64,000 nucleotides of DNA, from the NCBI RefSeq assembly GCF_001401155.1, contig NZ_LJRO01000181.1, positions 47,131 through 111,130 of the forward strand. The letters are read 5' to 3'. This DNA comes from Pseudomonas tremae. GTDB lineage: Bacteria > Pseudomonadota > Gammaproteobacteria > Pseudomonadales > Pseudomonadaceae. Made by a program: the position numbers and the translations under genes. The notes below the pieces were generated by a model. That model had not been told where the DNA came from and searched no databases. It saw nothing but the letters and a program-made list of their open reading frames with translations. Below are positions 55,692 to 64,000 of the stretch, piece after piece. How positions within the stretch are numbered: the stretch's first letter is position 1; the number at the start of each line of letters is the position of its first letter.

Positions 55692-58180
55692 ACAAAATCA
55701 AGTATTACTTCCTGCGCTACCAGCCCTACATACTAGGGGTCTGCTTTTTCCTGGCGATATTTATCGTCTGGAGCATCGGTCGAGCCCTTGGCTTCAGCTC
55801 GATGAATAGCCTGCTGACCGGTATCGGCCTGTTCCTGTTGCTGTCAGCCGCTTATGTTCTGCTGCTGTATCGCGGTGTGTCTCAGCATCAGAACCTTGAG
55901 GGGCTGTTGCGCGACGACGCCGATCAGGCCGTGCTCAACGCAAGCCCGGCAGATCGCGAAGAGGTCAGCATGCTGCGTGAGCGTCTGCTGCAAAGCATCG
56001 AGCGCCTGCAGAGCAACAAACCGAACGGCTCCAATGCCAAGGACGCGCTCTATGCCCTGCCCTGGTATCTGGTCGTCGGCCAGCCCGCAGCAGGCAAGAG
56101 CACTATGCTGTATCAGTCGGGTCTCAACTTCCCTTACGCCGAACGTGAAGGCGCACGTGTCGCCGGGCTGGGCGGCACGCGCAATTGCGACTGGTTTTTC
56201 AGCTCCGAAGCCGTGCTGCTGGACACCGCTGGCCGTTACATGAACGATCAGGAAGAAGCCGGCAAATGGCGGGCGTTTTTGCAGTTGCTGCGTCAGCATC
56301 GCCAGCGCAGACCGCTCAATGGCCTGATCGTGACGGTCAGCATCCACGACATCCTGCAAGCTTCGGTCGAGGATCAGGAGCGCATTGCCAAGCGTCTGCG
56401 CGAACGAATCCAGGAAACTCACGCCCTGCTGGAAGTACGCCTGCCGGTGTATCTGGTGTTCACCAAGTGCGACCTGGTACCGGGCTTTGTGCCGTTCTAC
56501 CGTCAGCTAGACGACGTAGCGCGTGGCGAGGTAATGGGCAAGACCTTCCCGCACAAAGGCTACGAACAGGCCGACTGGGGCCAGCGCTTCGGCGTGGCGA
56601 TGGACGAGCTGATCAGCTACTGGAAAGAGGTGGCGAATCAGCAGTTGGTACTGCAGGACATACAGATCACCCGCCAGGACACGGCGGTGTATCGCTTCCC
56701 GCTGGAGCTGGAAGCGCTGAAACCGCGCTTGCGGCTGTTCGTTGATGCCCTGCTGCGCGCCAACCCATATCAGAGCGCCGAGATGCTGCGCGGTTTCTAC
56801 TTCACCAGCGCACTGGACGCCGATCAGCCGGAAATGGGTGGGCACACTCGCCAGGTCACTGAGCGATTCCAGCTGGAAAGCGAGCAGGATGTGGTGGACG
56901 GCAATGCGCAACCGCACCCGCTGTTCATCAACAGCCTGTTCCGTAAAGTGATCATCCCCGACCAGCACCTGGTGGCGCTGTACACCACCAACCACCGCGA
57001 GCGGCGTCGCAAGGCCGCCTGGATTGGCGGCGCCAGCCTGGTTGCCCTGTTGATCTGCAGCCTGTGGGGTTGGTCGTACTGGAACAACAAGGACAACATT
57101 CAGTCGATTTCCAATGAACTGGCCCAAGCCGTAGCGGATGACAGCAAGGCCACCGGGCAATACACCGAATGGCAAACACTGGATCGCATGCGCTTCTGGA
57201 CAGCGCTCTATTACGGCCGTCATCACGATGAAGGTGTGCCATTGCGCATGCGTCTGGGACTCTACAGGGGCTATGACATCGAGCCGCTGTTGCGCACGCG
57301 CTACTTCAATCGCCTGGAAACGGTGATGCTCAAGCCGACCGCAGACAACCTGACGCGCTCGCTATACCTGCTGACCACCATCAAGGTCTACCAGCGCAAT
57401 GCCAAGGACCTGATGCCGGTCACTGGCGTAGACAGTGTCGAGCCCAAGGCCCTGCCGCCCGACAACCGTGCGCAGTCCATCGCGGCCTTCGGCAAGGCAA
57501 CGCTGGACACGTACGTGATGCTGTCGCGAGCACAGCGCGAGAAGGCCGACCCGGCTTTCCTGAAAGCGAAGATGCCTGATTACTGGTACCCGGCCATCGC
57601 ACGTCAGACCGGCAAGACCATCACGGCAAATGCCGAGGCAGGCTCGAATCAGGATTACGAGTACGCCAGCCGGCAGATCAACTTCTACAGCGATCAGATT
57701 CATGAACTGGACGTGCCGAGAATTCTCGACAACGCATTTCTGACATCCAGTTCGCGTAATTACATCAATAGCCTGCTGACGCAGTCTTTGAAGGCCATCG
57801 AGACGATTACGCTGGAGTCGGACACGCTGTTCGCCTTCGGTCGTGCGGATTTCCAGAGCCTGAAAACCGAAGGTCAAAACCAGTTGAGCGCGATTGCCGG
57901 CAAGCTGCTGAGCACGCCGAACATCGGCAAGATCGTGATCGCAGGTCACGCGGACCAGTTGGGTGACCCGCAGAGCAACATGCAGGTGTCCAAACAGCGG
58001 GCGCAGACCATCAAGACTTACCTGGTCGGCAAAGGTGTACCCGCCGAGCTGGTGGACGCGGTGGGTGAAGGCAGCGAGAAGCCTCTGGTCAAATGCGACA
58101 TGCAGCAGCCCAGGGCTCAGTTGATTCAGTGCCTGGAGCCAAACCGGCGCGTAGAGATCGAAGTACGCGCACTCAACTGA
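55688..58180 (+). CDS. Short TssM/IcmF-like protein fused to an OmpA domain
   Basis: An 830-residue inner-membrane protein resembling the first half of TssM. Two N-terminal helices (about 13-31 and 41-61) precede the GTPase-like domain with Walker A 'GQPAAGKST' (131-139), 'LLDTAGRY' (about 177-184) and 'VFTKCDLVPG'. A third helix lies near residue 450, followed by about 260 periplasmic residues. Instead of the long IcmF C-terminus it ends in an OmpA/Pal-type peptidoglycan-binding domain ('IVIAGHADQLGDPQSNMQVS', 'KQRAQTIKTYLVGKGVP', 'NRRVEIEV'). It may anchor the secretion complex to the cell wall in place of an extended TssL. Overlaps tagF by four bases. Confidence 0.92.
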   Translation: MNKIKYYFLRYQPYILGVCFFLAIFIVWSIGRALGFSSMNSLLTGIGLFLLLSAAYVLLLYRGVSQHQNLEGLLRDDADQAVLNASPADREEVSMLRERLLQSIERLQSNKPNGSNAKDALYALPWYLVVGQPAAGKSTMLYQSGLNFPYAEREGARVAGLGGTRNCDWFFSSEAVLLDTAGRYMNDQEEAGKWRAFLQLLRQHRQRRPLNGLIVTVSIHDILQASVEDQERIAKRLRERIQETHALLEVRLPVYLVFTKCDLVPGFVPFYRQLDDVARGEVMGKTFPHKGYEQADWGQRFGVAMDELISYWKEVANQQLVLQDIQITRQDTAVYRFPLELEALKPRLRLFVDALLRANPYQSAEMLRGFYFTSALDADQPEMGGHTRQVTERFQLESEQDVVDGNAQPHPLFINSLFRKVIIPDQHLVALYTTNHRERRRKAAWIGGASLVALLICSLWGWSYWNNKDNIQSISNELAQAVADDSKATGQYTEWQTLDRMRFWTALYYGRHHDEGVPLRMRLGLYRGYDIEPLLRTRYFNRLETVMLKPTADNLTRSLYLLTTIKVYQRNAKDLMPVTGVDSVEPKALPPDNRAQSIAAFGKATLDTYVMLSRAQREKADPAFLKAKMPDYWYPAIARQTGKTITANAEAGSNQDYEYASRQINFYSDQIHELDVPRILDNAFLTSSSRNYINSLLTQSLKAIETITLESDTLFAFGRADFQSLKTEGQNQLSAIAGKLLSTPNIGKIVIAGHADQLGDPQSNMQVSKQRAQTIKTYLVGKGVPAELVDAVGEGSEKPLVKCDMQQPRAQLIQCLEPNRRVEIEVRALN

Positions 58181-58335
58181 GTGCGTGCCGGCAAGTAAAC
58201 CGAAGCCCGGGTTGTCCATACGAAACCGGGGCCGTGGCAAGAGAACCTTTCTTGATTGTTTCAGAAAGGTTAATCAAAAGGACCGTGTTCTGTCCGTAGA
58301 CGTCACGGTTTTAAATGAGAAAGGAGAAGCAGAAA

Positions 58336-58854
58336 ATGGCATTTGACGCATATATCCAAATCGACGGCATCCCGGGCGAAGTTCTGGACGACAAGCACAA
58401 GGACTGGATCGAGGTACTAGGTTACGAGTTCGGCGCTACCCAAGCCACCTCGGCTACCGCCAGCTCCTCGGGCGGTGCTTCGTCCGAGCGCGTTGCACTG
58501 AGCGACTTCAGCATCCGCAAATCTGTGGACAAGGCTTCTGCCAAGCTGTTCGAAGCGTGCTGCAAAGGCACTCACATCGCCAAGATCCAGCTGAACGTAA
58601 ACCGTGCAGGCGGCGACAAGCTGACCTACCTGACCATCAACCTGGAAGAAGTGGTCGTGTCTTCCGTCAAGGCTGTTGCAGGTGGCAATCAGAAAGGCGA
58701 AGACAACGCCGTCAGCGATCTGCCGATCGAAGAAATCAGCTTCAACTTCGCTCGCATCAAGACCACCTACACCCAACAGAGCCGTTCCGATGGCCAGGGT
58801 GGCGGTAACGTAACCGGCGGCTGGGACCGCACTGCGAACAAAGTCTTCGCATAA
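58336..58854 (+). CDS. hcp: T6SS tube protein Hcp
   Basis: A 172-residue Hcp that stacks as hexameric rings into the expelled tube and can carry effectors in its lumen. It has the start 'MAFDAYIQIDGIPGEVLDDK', 'DFSIRKSVDKASAKLFEAC' and 'EEISFNFARIKTTYTQQ'. ATG 58336 follows AAGGAG. It lies 155 bases after the previous gene and ahead of a strong terminator, so it probably has its own high-level transcript. Confidence 0.97.
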   Translation: MAFDAYIQIDGIPGEVLDDKHKDWIEVLGYEFGATQATSATASSSGGASSERVALSDFSIRKSVDKASAKLFEACCKGTHIAKIQLNVNRAGGDKLTYLTINLEEVVVSSVKAVAGGNQKGEDNAVSDLPIEEISFNFARIKTTYTQQSRSDGQGGGNVTGGWDRTANKVFA

Positions 58855-58892
58855 GTCTGTGACACATCGGGTCGCGCAAGCGGCCCGTCTTC

Positions 58893-58925
58893 AACACCGT
58901 GTCTGTCCAGACGCGGTGTTTTTTT
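58893..58925 (+). terminator. Rho-independent terminator after hcp
   Basis: AACACCG-T-GTCTG and CAGAC-G-CGGTGTT pair with one internal mismatch around TC and run into seven T's, 39 bases after hcp. Confidence 0.88.
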
Positions 58926-58946
58926 CTCCTCTGATCAGAGTTGACT

Positions 58947-60044
58947 ATGTCTGAATTTCTCAACGACCTTTCGCTTGCCGATCTGACGGCACCCATCAAC
59001 GGGGGAAGTGGCGAGGACCTGAGCTTTTCCACCCTGTTCGATCAGGTCAAGGAAGCTCGTCGAGCAGACCCCGACTACCTTACCCAAGGTGACTGGCAAA
59101 CCGATCTCAAGTCCTCTGACTGGGATCAGACCATCACGTTGGCCGCGCAGGGCCTCGCAGAACAAAGCAAGGACCTGATGCTCGTCGCCTGGCTCAGTGA
59201 AGCCCTGGCGCACAAATACCACTTTGTCGGCATCACCTTCGGCCTGACCGTGGCCGAACGGATCCTGCAAAATTTCTGGGACGACCTATATCCGTCTCTG
59301 GAAGACGGCGTGGAAGAACGCGCCGCCCGTCTGGCCTGGCTGAAAACCACACTCACCGAAGTCGTGGGCGGGTTGCCGATCACGCAGGGGCAGAACTTTG
59401 GCCTGCTGCGCTACGACGAGTCACGCCACGTCGAAAACCTCGCCCTGCAAAACCCCAAGGCCATGCACGCAGCTGTTGAAGAAGGCAAGATCAACGCCGA
59501 AATCTTCCAGCGCTCGGTCGTGCTGACCGACTCGGACCACCTGCGGCTCAAAGCCAGCGAGATTGCTGCCAGCCTCTATGCCTGCCAGCAGCTCCAGGCC
59601 ACCGCCGACACCCTGTTCGGCCGCGACGCGCCGAGCCTTGTCACCCTCAGCGACATCCTGCAACGCGCCGGGCAACTGACTGAAAAGCTGCTCAAGGACC
59701 GTGGCATAGAACTCAGCCCGGCCCCCGCTGCCGCGACGCAGGCCGCCCCCGAAATCGCCGTCGACCAATCCGCAGGTGCCGCGATGACCCAGCCCACCCA
59801 GGAAAGCGCCTCCGCACCACTGCGCACCACCCCGACCACCCGCGACGAAGCCTTCACCATGCTCGCCGGCATCGCGCAGTTCTTCAAAAATACCGAACCG
59901 CAAAGCCCTGTTCCGTACCTGATCGAACGCGCCATCAAGTGGGGCAACATGCCACTGGAAGGCTGGCTGAGCGACGTTATTAAAGACAGCAACGTCGTGG
60001 ACAGCATTCGCGATGTGCTGGGTACGAAAGAGCCGAAGCAGTAA
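58947..60044 (+). CDS. tssA: T6SS assembly protein TssA (ImpA type)
   Basis: A 365-residue cytoplasmic protein with the N-terminal ImpA domain ('INGGSGEDLSFSTLFDQVKE', 'WQTDLKSSDWDQTITLAAQG', 'ILQNFWDDLYPSLEDG'). It also has a C-terminal segment 'SRDEAFxxLAxIAxFFKxTEPxSPVPYLIERA' type (seen as 'RDEAFTMLAGIAQFF' and 'SPVPYLIERAIKWG'). TssA primes sheath and tube polymerisation. The ATG at 58947 is preferred over the in-frame TTG at 58941. Confidence 0.96.
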   Translation: MSEFLNDLSLADLTAPINGGSGEDLSFSTLFDQVKEARRADPDYLTQGDWQTDLKSSDWDQTITLAAQGLAEQSKDLMLVAWLSEALAHKYHFVGITFGLTVAERILQNFWDDLYPSLEDGVEERAARLAWLKTTLTEVVGGLPITQGQNFGLLRYDESRHVENLALQNPKAMHAAVEEGKINAEIFQRSVVLTDSDHLRLKASEIAASLYACQQLQATADTLFGRDAPSLVTLSDILQRAGQLTEKLLKDRGIELSPAPAAATQAAPEIAVDQSAGAAMTQPTQESASAPLRTTPTTRDEAFTMLAGIAQFFKNTEPQSPVPYLIERAIKWGNMPLEGWLSDVIKDSNVVDSIRDVLGTKEPKQ

Positions 60045-60251
60045 GGGCAGTTCGTAGGATCGGTCTGTATGAACGTGCGTACAGACCTTTCGGAAAGGCG
60101 CCACAGGGTGAGTCTGCGTGCATGACTAACATAGCCGTTATTGATCTGGATAATTGGCGGATCGCCGCACGCAGGCCGCCCTGTCTTTTTGATCGCACCA
60201 AACGCTCCGCCTTGGGCACGAGCAATATTCGCACACATCACGGATAAGAGA

Positions 60252-60677
60252 ATGAACACATCAGAACCAGAAAAAGCATCAAACCAATACAGCGATAAAT
60301 GGAAAGAACGCTTCGCCTTTTTTGAAGCGCACGGCGGACCGAATGCTCCGGGGTTCAAGCCCGCGCTTAAGCAACTGCCTTTTCTAAAAAAAGTGAAAAT
60401 AAATTTCAACTTCTTCGCGTTCTTTTTTGGGCCTATTTATTTATTCATCATGGGTTTGTGGAAGAAGAACCTGTCCTTCATCGCGATTATGGTAGTGGTG
60501 TCTATCGCATCAGACATCGTGATGGAAAAGTATGGGTTTCGATACGCCAGGGAGGCCAGCTCTGCACTCGGATTTGTGTTTAACGCGCTTTACGGGCAGC
60601 TGACAAACTATGCCTACTACCTCAATGAAGTGAAAGGCAAGCAGAGTTGGAATCCGCTTGAGGGGTTGCGCTGGTAA
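60252..60677 (+). CDS. DUF2628-type small membrane protein
   Basis: A 141-residue protein starting at ATG 60252 ('MNTSEPEKASNQYSDKWKER'). A cytoplasmic helix is followed by 'FFAFFFGPIYLFIMGLWKKN' and a second hydrophobic stretch, the arrangement of DUF2628 proteins. The frame is open upstream to 60141 without likeness. It lies between tssA and the PAAR gene, with base use more AT-rich than the T6SS core. Any T6SS role, for instance as an immunity-like membrane protein, is unproven. Confidence 0.7.
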   Translation: MNTSEPEKASNQYSDKWKERFAFFEAHGGPNAPGFKPALKQLPFLKKVKINFNFFAFFFGPIYLFIMGLWKKNLSFIAIMVVVSIASDIVMEKYGFRYAREASSALGFVFNALYGQLTNYAYYLNEVKGKQSWNPLEGLRW

Positions 60678-60712
60678 TACGAGCACATGGATTCTATTTC
60701 AGGGAGATTTAA

Positions 60713-61033
60713 ATGTTTGAGCCTGTGGCCATTACAGCAGTATTGCTGTTCTTTTTAGCGCTGGGATTTTTTACTGTCTACGCGCCGATTAAAACCATTG
60801 CCTCGTTGATTAGGCGTGACAATCCTCTTGACCGTGTTTCACGGTTTTCTTACGCCATGTCGACGTGCTTATCATTAACCGCGGCAGGCTATGCATTCGT
60901 CGGTGCCTTCCTTGATTCGGACCAGACCGAAACGTTTTTATGGTTATCAGCCTATCTTTTTTTACAGGCAATAACGATGGCGATACTGATGATTAAAACC
61001 AGAGGACGCTCAAGGCTTGATAGGTTTTTGTAG
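60713..61033 (+). CDS. Small membrane protein, unknown
   Basis: A 106-residue protein behind AGGGAGA, with three hydrophobic segments ('ITAVLLFFLALGFFTVY', 'CLSLTAAGYAFVGAFL', 'WLSAYLFLQAITMAILM') and a basic end. It follows the DUF2628 gene by 36 bases and is probably co-transcribed. No family is recognised. Confidence 0.65.
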   Translation: MFEPVAITAVLLFFLALGFFTVYAPIKTIASLIRRDNPLDRVSRFSYAMSTCLSLTAAGYAFVGAFLDSDQTETFLWLSAYLFLQAITMAILMIKTRGRSRLDRFL

Positions 61034-61130
61034 CTGCTTGGCGTTCGCCTCACTCACTTGAAGTCTGCCGTTTTTAAACCCCACCTCTCATTTGGACAGG
61101 CATGGAGCCATTACTCACAAGGGAGCCAGT

Positions 61131-61385
61131 ATGCGTCCAATCATCGTTGTCAACGATCCTACCTCAGATGCAGGTCAGGTCCTTGAGGGATCGCCCAGCA
61201 TGTTCATAAACGGTTTGGCCGTGGCACGGGTCGGGGACCGAGTGTCCTGCCCGCATGGCATCGGGACCATCGTCAGCGGGGATGAAACCCTGCTGGTGGA
61301 TGGCCGCCCGGTTGCCCGAGAAGGTGATTTTATCTCCTGTGGTGCGCGGCTGATGGCAACGCAGCAGGATACCGTGGACCTCTAA
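61131..61385 (+). CDS. PAAR-domain T6SS spike tip protein
   Basis: An 84-residue protein made of a single PAAR domain ('GSPSMFINGLAVARVGDRVSC', 'HGIGTIVSGDETLLVDGRPV', 'REGDFISCGARL'). PAAR proteins sharpen the VgrG tip and link effectors to it. ATG 61131 has GGGAG upstream. It sits 50 bases before the phospholipase gene, so it probably loads that effector. Confidence 0.93.
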   Translation: MRPIIVVNDPTSDAGQVLEGSPSMFINGLAVARVGDRVSCPHGIGTIVSGDETLLVDGRPVAREGDFISCGARLMATQQDTVDL

Positions 61386-61435
61386 GGAACAGAGATGAAC
61401 ACAACACTCAGCATCCACGCAAAGGGAGCTTGACC

Positions 61436-63484
61436 ATGACCACACCTTCAATCACCACTCCGGTCGCTACCAGCAAGAACATGTCGTGCAACATCAACCT
61501 TCCCTGGTTTGTGCAGGGCACCGAGTATTGCCCGGCCGAAGCTACTTTTGAGCCTTTGGTCAACGGAGAGCGCGCATTCGGTGCCGTGTACGACGCGATC
61601 ATGGCTGCCAAGCACAGCGTTGAAATCGCTTGCTGGGGATTTCAGCCCTCGATGTATTTCAAGCGTGGCGATACCTGCTCATTGTGTATCGGTGAGCTTC
61701 TGGCACTTAAAGCCCAAGAAGGGGTTCAGGTCAAAGTCCTCTGCTGGTCTGATTCGACTCACATGGCCCAAGCCTTGGAAAACACAACGCCCGGCGACAA
61801 CGTCAGCAATTGGATTCCCGGCCTTGATGATTTTTTCCACGCCACCTCTATTTCAAAGGGGTTAGGCTTTGATAGCACGACCAGAAAGCTTGAAGAGTTG
61901 CGCGCTAAAGGCGCACAGGATCGCGACAAGGACCAAATCGAGATCGACAAGTTGTGGTATCGCCAGGTTCGCCTCGCCTACACAGGCGCTGAAACCGGCG
62001 TTATCGAATTAGGTCAACGCTTTTTTCGCGTGATGGGATGGGGCGACGAAGAATCCATCAAAGACACGAGATTACAGTTCGTCACACGCGACTTCTCTGT
62101 CACTGACCGAGTGGAAACTGCATGGCGATTAGCGATGCAAGCGCTTGATCAAGATCGCAGTACAAAAAATAAAGTGATGAGTACAGGGGCTATGTTTCTC
62201 GCACCGACTCACCACCAGAAAATGGTGCTGGTGGATTACGAACAGCCTGACCTTGCGGTCGGCTTCGTGATGGGGCACAACACGCTGGATGCGTACTGGG
62301 ACAAGGACGACCACGCCTATGAGCGCCAGACCGCGCAAAAAGGCCGCAACGGAACGACGCCTCGACAGGATATTTCGAGCCGTGTCACCGGCCCCATTCT
62401 TGAATATCTGAATCAGAATTTCTGTGAAGCCTGGGAAAAAGAAACCAAGGTCGATCTGCTCACAGCTCGCAAGCATATTGCAGATAAGCTAAAGGGTCGC
62501 CGGGAATATGGCACGCCACTTATGGCGCAGATACTCAGAACCCACAGCCAAAGCAACGTGAGGGATATTGAAAAGCTTTACCTAAAAGCGGTGAACAATA
62601 CGTCTCAGTTCATCTACATCGAAAATCAGTATTTCCGCTGGCCACCGCTAGCGGAAAAGATCAAAAGCGTTGTGCAAAACCTTCTGGACGGTGGTCGCGA
62701 CCTCAAAAAACATGGGCCTATCTATCTCTTCGTCGTGACGAACTCTTCTGAAGAGGGAATGGGCGACGGGTCAGTCAACACATTCCGCATGCTCAAGCAC
62801 TTGGGCCGCCCGGAGCTGCTGCCGGGAGTCGCGCAGGCCGAGCGGCATGACGAACTGATGGATGAATTATATGCCGCTAAGCAGGAAGAGCTATTGGCCA
62901 CACAGAAAGCTGCGGCTTTCAATCAGATCCACGGGATTGATCATACAGAGCGAGCCGCCCGCATTTACGAACCGTTGAAAACCAAGCTGGCAGAAGCTCG
63001 CGCAAAGGTCGAAAGGCTGGAGCAGGAAATGCCTGGAAAAGACGCAGAGCCTATAACGCCTTCAGAAATCCGAGGGCTCAAGATGCACATATGCACGTTA
63101 GTAGCACCTGACTCTCCTCCAGACGACTGGATGGATGTCTATATACACAGCAAACTGATGATTATTGATGACGTATTTACAACTATTGGATCGGCTAATA
63201 TTAATACAAGAAGCATGCAGGTTGATACCGAGCTGAACATTTGCGTTGAAGATCCGACAGTGACTAAGCCGCTGCGCGAACATTTGTTTGACATACACAC
63301 CGGCGAGACAAAAACGGAGCCTGGCATAGCCAGTATCTATCAGCAATGGCAAGCCATCATAGAAACAAACAAAACGAACAGAATATTAAACAAGCAAAAA
63401 AACGACGCAGTGAAACTACAAGGCCCAGTCGCCTCATTAGTTGAGTTTTTACAGGAAACCAAATCCAGAAAAAACTGGGACTGA
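61436..63484 (+). CDS. Phospholipase D effector, Tle5 type
   Basis: A 682-residue protein with two phospholipase D HxKxxxxD motifs: His260-Lys262-Asp267 in 'HQKMVLVD' and His571-Lys573-Asp578 in 'HSKLMIID', the second followed by 'IGSANINTRSM'. Both are complete, so it should be active on membrane phospholipids such as phosphatidylethanolamine. Tle5 enzymes (PldA and PldB in P. aeruginosa) are T6SS effectors against bacteria and sometimes host cells. There is no signal peptide. ATG 61436 has GGGAG upstream. It follows a PAAR gene and precedes a lipoprotein gene that should encode its immunity protein. Confidence 0.92.
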   Translation: MTTPSITTPVATSKNMSCNINLPWFVQGTEYCPAEATFEPLVNGERAFGAVYDAIMAAKHSVEIACWGFQPSMYFKRGDTCSLCIGELLALKAQEGVQVKVLCWSDSTHMAQALENTTPGDNVSNWIPGLDDFFHATSISKGLGFDSTTRKLEELRAKGAQDRDKDQIEIDKLWYRQVRLAYTGAETGVIELGQRFFRVMGWGDEESIKDTRLQFVTRDFSVTDRVETAWRLAMQALDQDRSTKNKVMSTGAMFLAPTHHQKMVLVDYEQPDLAVGFVMGHNTLDAYWDKDDHAYERQTAQKGRNGTTPRQDISSRVTGPILEYLNQNFCEAWEKETKVDLLTARKHIADKLKGRREYGTPLMAQILRTHSQSNVRDIEKLYLKAVNNTSQFIYIENQYFRWPPLAEKIKSVVQNLLDGGRDLKKHGPIYLFVVTNSSEEGMGDGSVNTFRMLKHLGRPELLPGVAQAERHDELMDELYAAKQEELLATQKAAAFNQIHGIDHTERAARIYEPLKTKLAEARAKVERLEQEMPGKDAEPITPSEIRGLKMHICTLVAPDSPPDDWMDVYIHSKLMIIDDVFTTIGSANINTRSMQVDTELNICVEDPTVTKPLREHLFDIHTGETKTEPGIASIYQQWQAIIETNKTNRILNKQKNDAVKLQGPVASLVEFLQETKSRKNWD

Positions 63485-63486
63485 CA

Positions 63487-63852
63487 ATGAAAAAAGCAAT
63501 AATCAATTTATGTATATTGTTACTATTAACAGCCTGCTCTAAAAAGGACGATGAGATGCCTAGTCAGTCACAGATAGATTTCGCGTATGAGCGGTTAAAA
63601 TTCCAGTGCGCATACGAAGCTGACGTTCTACAAAAACTAAATGAAGACGCTGATATTCTTTATAAGTACGGGCTTTTTCTTGAGAACCAAGAGAATAAGG
63701 AGGCGTACAACCAAGCTGTAATATTTTATCGTATAGCCGCCGCACACGACCATTACAAGGCCGCTACAAACTTACAAAATTTACTTTCAACCAGTCTTGT
63801 CAACTCCGTAGGGATTCTCCGAACAAGTCCCAGGTATGCGAAAATCGCCTGA
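63487..63852 (+). pseudogene. Probable Tle5 immunity lipoprotein, cut by an IS element
   Basis: Starts two bases after the phospholipase stop. The signal peptide ends in lipobox 'LLTAC' (Cys17). The following 'LQKLNEDADILYKYGLFLEN' in part and 'EAYNQAVIFYRIAAAHDHYKAATNL' in part form Sel1-like helix repeats, as in known periplasmic Tli5 immunity lipoproteins. The likeness stops at about residue 107, and the last dozen or so residues before the stop at 63852 are encoded by the end of an IS5-family element. Typical immunity proteins of this kind are longer. The gene is therefore probably truncated, but a second copy beyond the window cannot be excluded. Confidence 0.7.
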
Positions 63853-64000
63853 CCACCTGATCCGAGCCGCCCATGAGCCAGATGAGCTTTTCCGATTTCG
63901 AATACGCCGGTAAACGCAAGCAGACACGCCGCGAACGCTTCCTCGCCGAGATGGATCAGGTCGTGCCCTGGACAGGCCTGCTGGGCCTGATCGAACCGTT
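63808..64000 (+). mobile_element. IS5-family insertion sequence, left end, runs off the window
   Basis: The likely left terminal repeat is around 'GGGATTCTCCGAACAAGTCC' (63811-63830), followed by a transposase gene of IS5 type. The left edge is placed at about 63808 by where the lipoprotein likeness ends, with an uncertainty of several bases. The right end and target duplication are outside the window. Confidence 0.8.
63873..64000 (+). CDS. IS5-family transposase, 5' part
   Basis: 'MSQMSFSDFEYAGKRKQTRR' followed by 'ERFLAEMDQVVPWTGLLGLIEP' is the standard beginning of an IS5-group DDE transposase. The catalytic domain lies outside the window. Confidence 0.93.
   Translation, partial: MSQMSFSDFEYAGKRKQTRRERFLAEMDQVVPWTGLLGLIEP

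Overview
The window looks like chromosomal DNA of a plant-associated pseudomonad of the Pseudomonas syringae group. The evidence is moderately high GC with Pseudomonas-type codon use in the backbone, an avrPto-like type III effector gene behind a well-formed hrp box, OprD, AguA/AguB and NudE/CysQ/YrfG genes of Pseudomonas type, a pair of Rsm-family small RNA candidates with GacA-like upstream elements, and a full type VI secretion (T6SS) cluster. Family names come from recognising motifs and remembered sequences; no database was searched.

Layout. 1-4.8 kb: end of an amino-acid ABC permease, a methyltransferase, a frameshifted DUF6124 gene and a J-domain membrane protein. 4.8-10.7 kb: tRNA-Thr(TGT) followed by a variable region that is AT-rich in part. 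It holds a block of AAGGTAATAT motifs, a lone protein with a HEPN-like R-N-x3-H motif, a broken vgrG 3' part, the avrPto-like effector, a small secreted cysteine-containing peptide between two direct repeats, two more vgrG 3' tails and an unknown 248-residue protein. 10.7-38.4 kb: ordinary backbone, comprising two GNAT acetyltransferases, OprD porin, agmatine-to-putrescine genes (aguA, aguB), an APH/class-III aminotransferase fusion, rfbB and rfbC, a DctB/DctD-type two-component pair with a thioesterase-like gene, cysQ-nudE, yrfG, a LysR regulator with fdhD and a YdeP-type molybdopterin oxidoreductase, a glycine-zipper protein, recQ, an unknown membrane protein, the tandem small RNAs and a membrane M48 peptidase.

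39.1-64 kb: the T6SS, all on the + strand. The order is an unassigned gene, tssB, tssC, tssE, tssF, tssG, clpV (tssH), tssJ, tssK, tssL, tssM, tagF, a second short TssM-like protein ending in an OmpA domain, hcp and tssA, followed by two small membrane proteins, a PAAR tip protein, a phospholipase D effector of Tle5 type and its probable lipoprotein immunity gene. The immunity gene is cut by an IS5-family element that runs off the window end. Sheath (TssBC), baseplate (TssEFGK), membrane complex (TssJLM), recycling ATPase (ClpV), tube (Hcp) and cap (TssA) are all present, so the apparatus looks complete apart from VgrG. The only vgrG sequences seen are the broken pieces at 7.8-9.8 kb.

The most interesting points are the divergent avrPto-like allele (GTG start, altered GINP loop and altered phosphosite region) packed against vgrG debris, the HEPN-like gene beside the tRNA, the secreted peptide between repeats, the TssM-OmpA hybrid, and the IS insertion that separates an intact phospholipase effector from its immunity protein.
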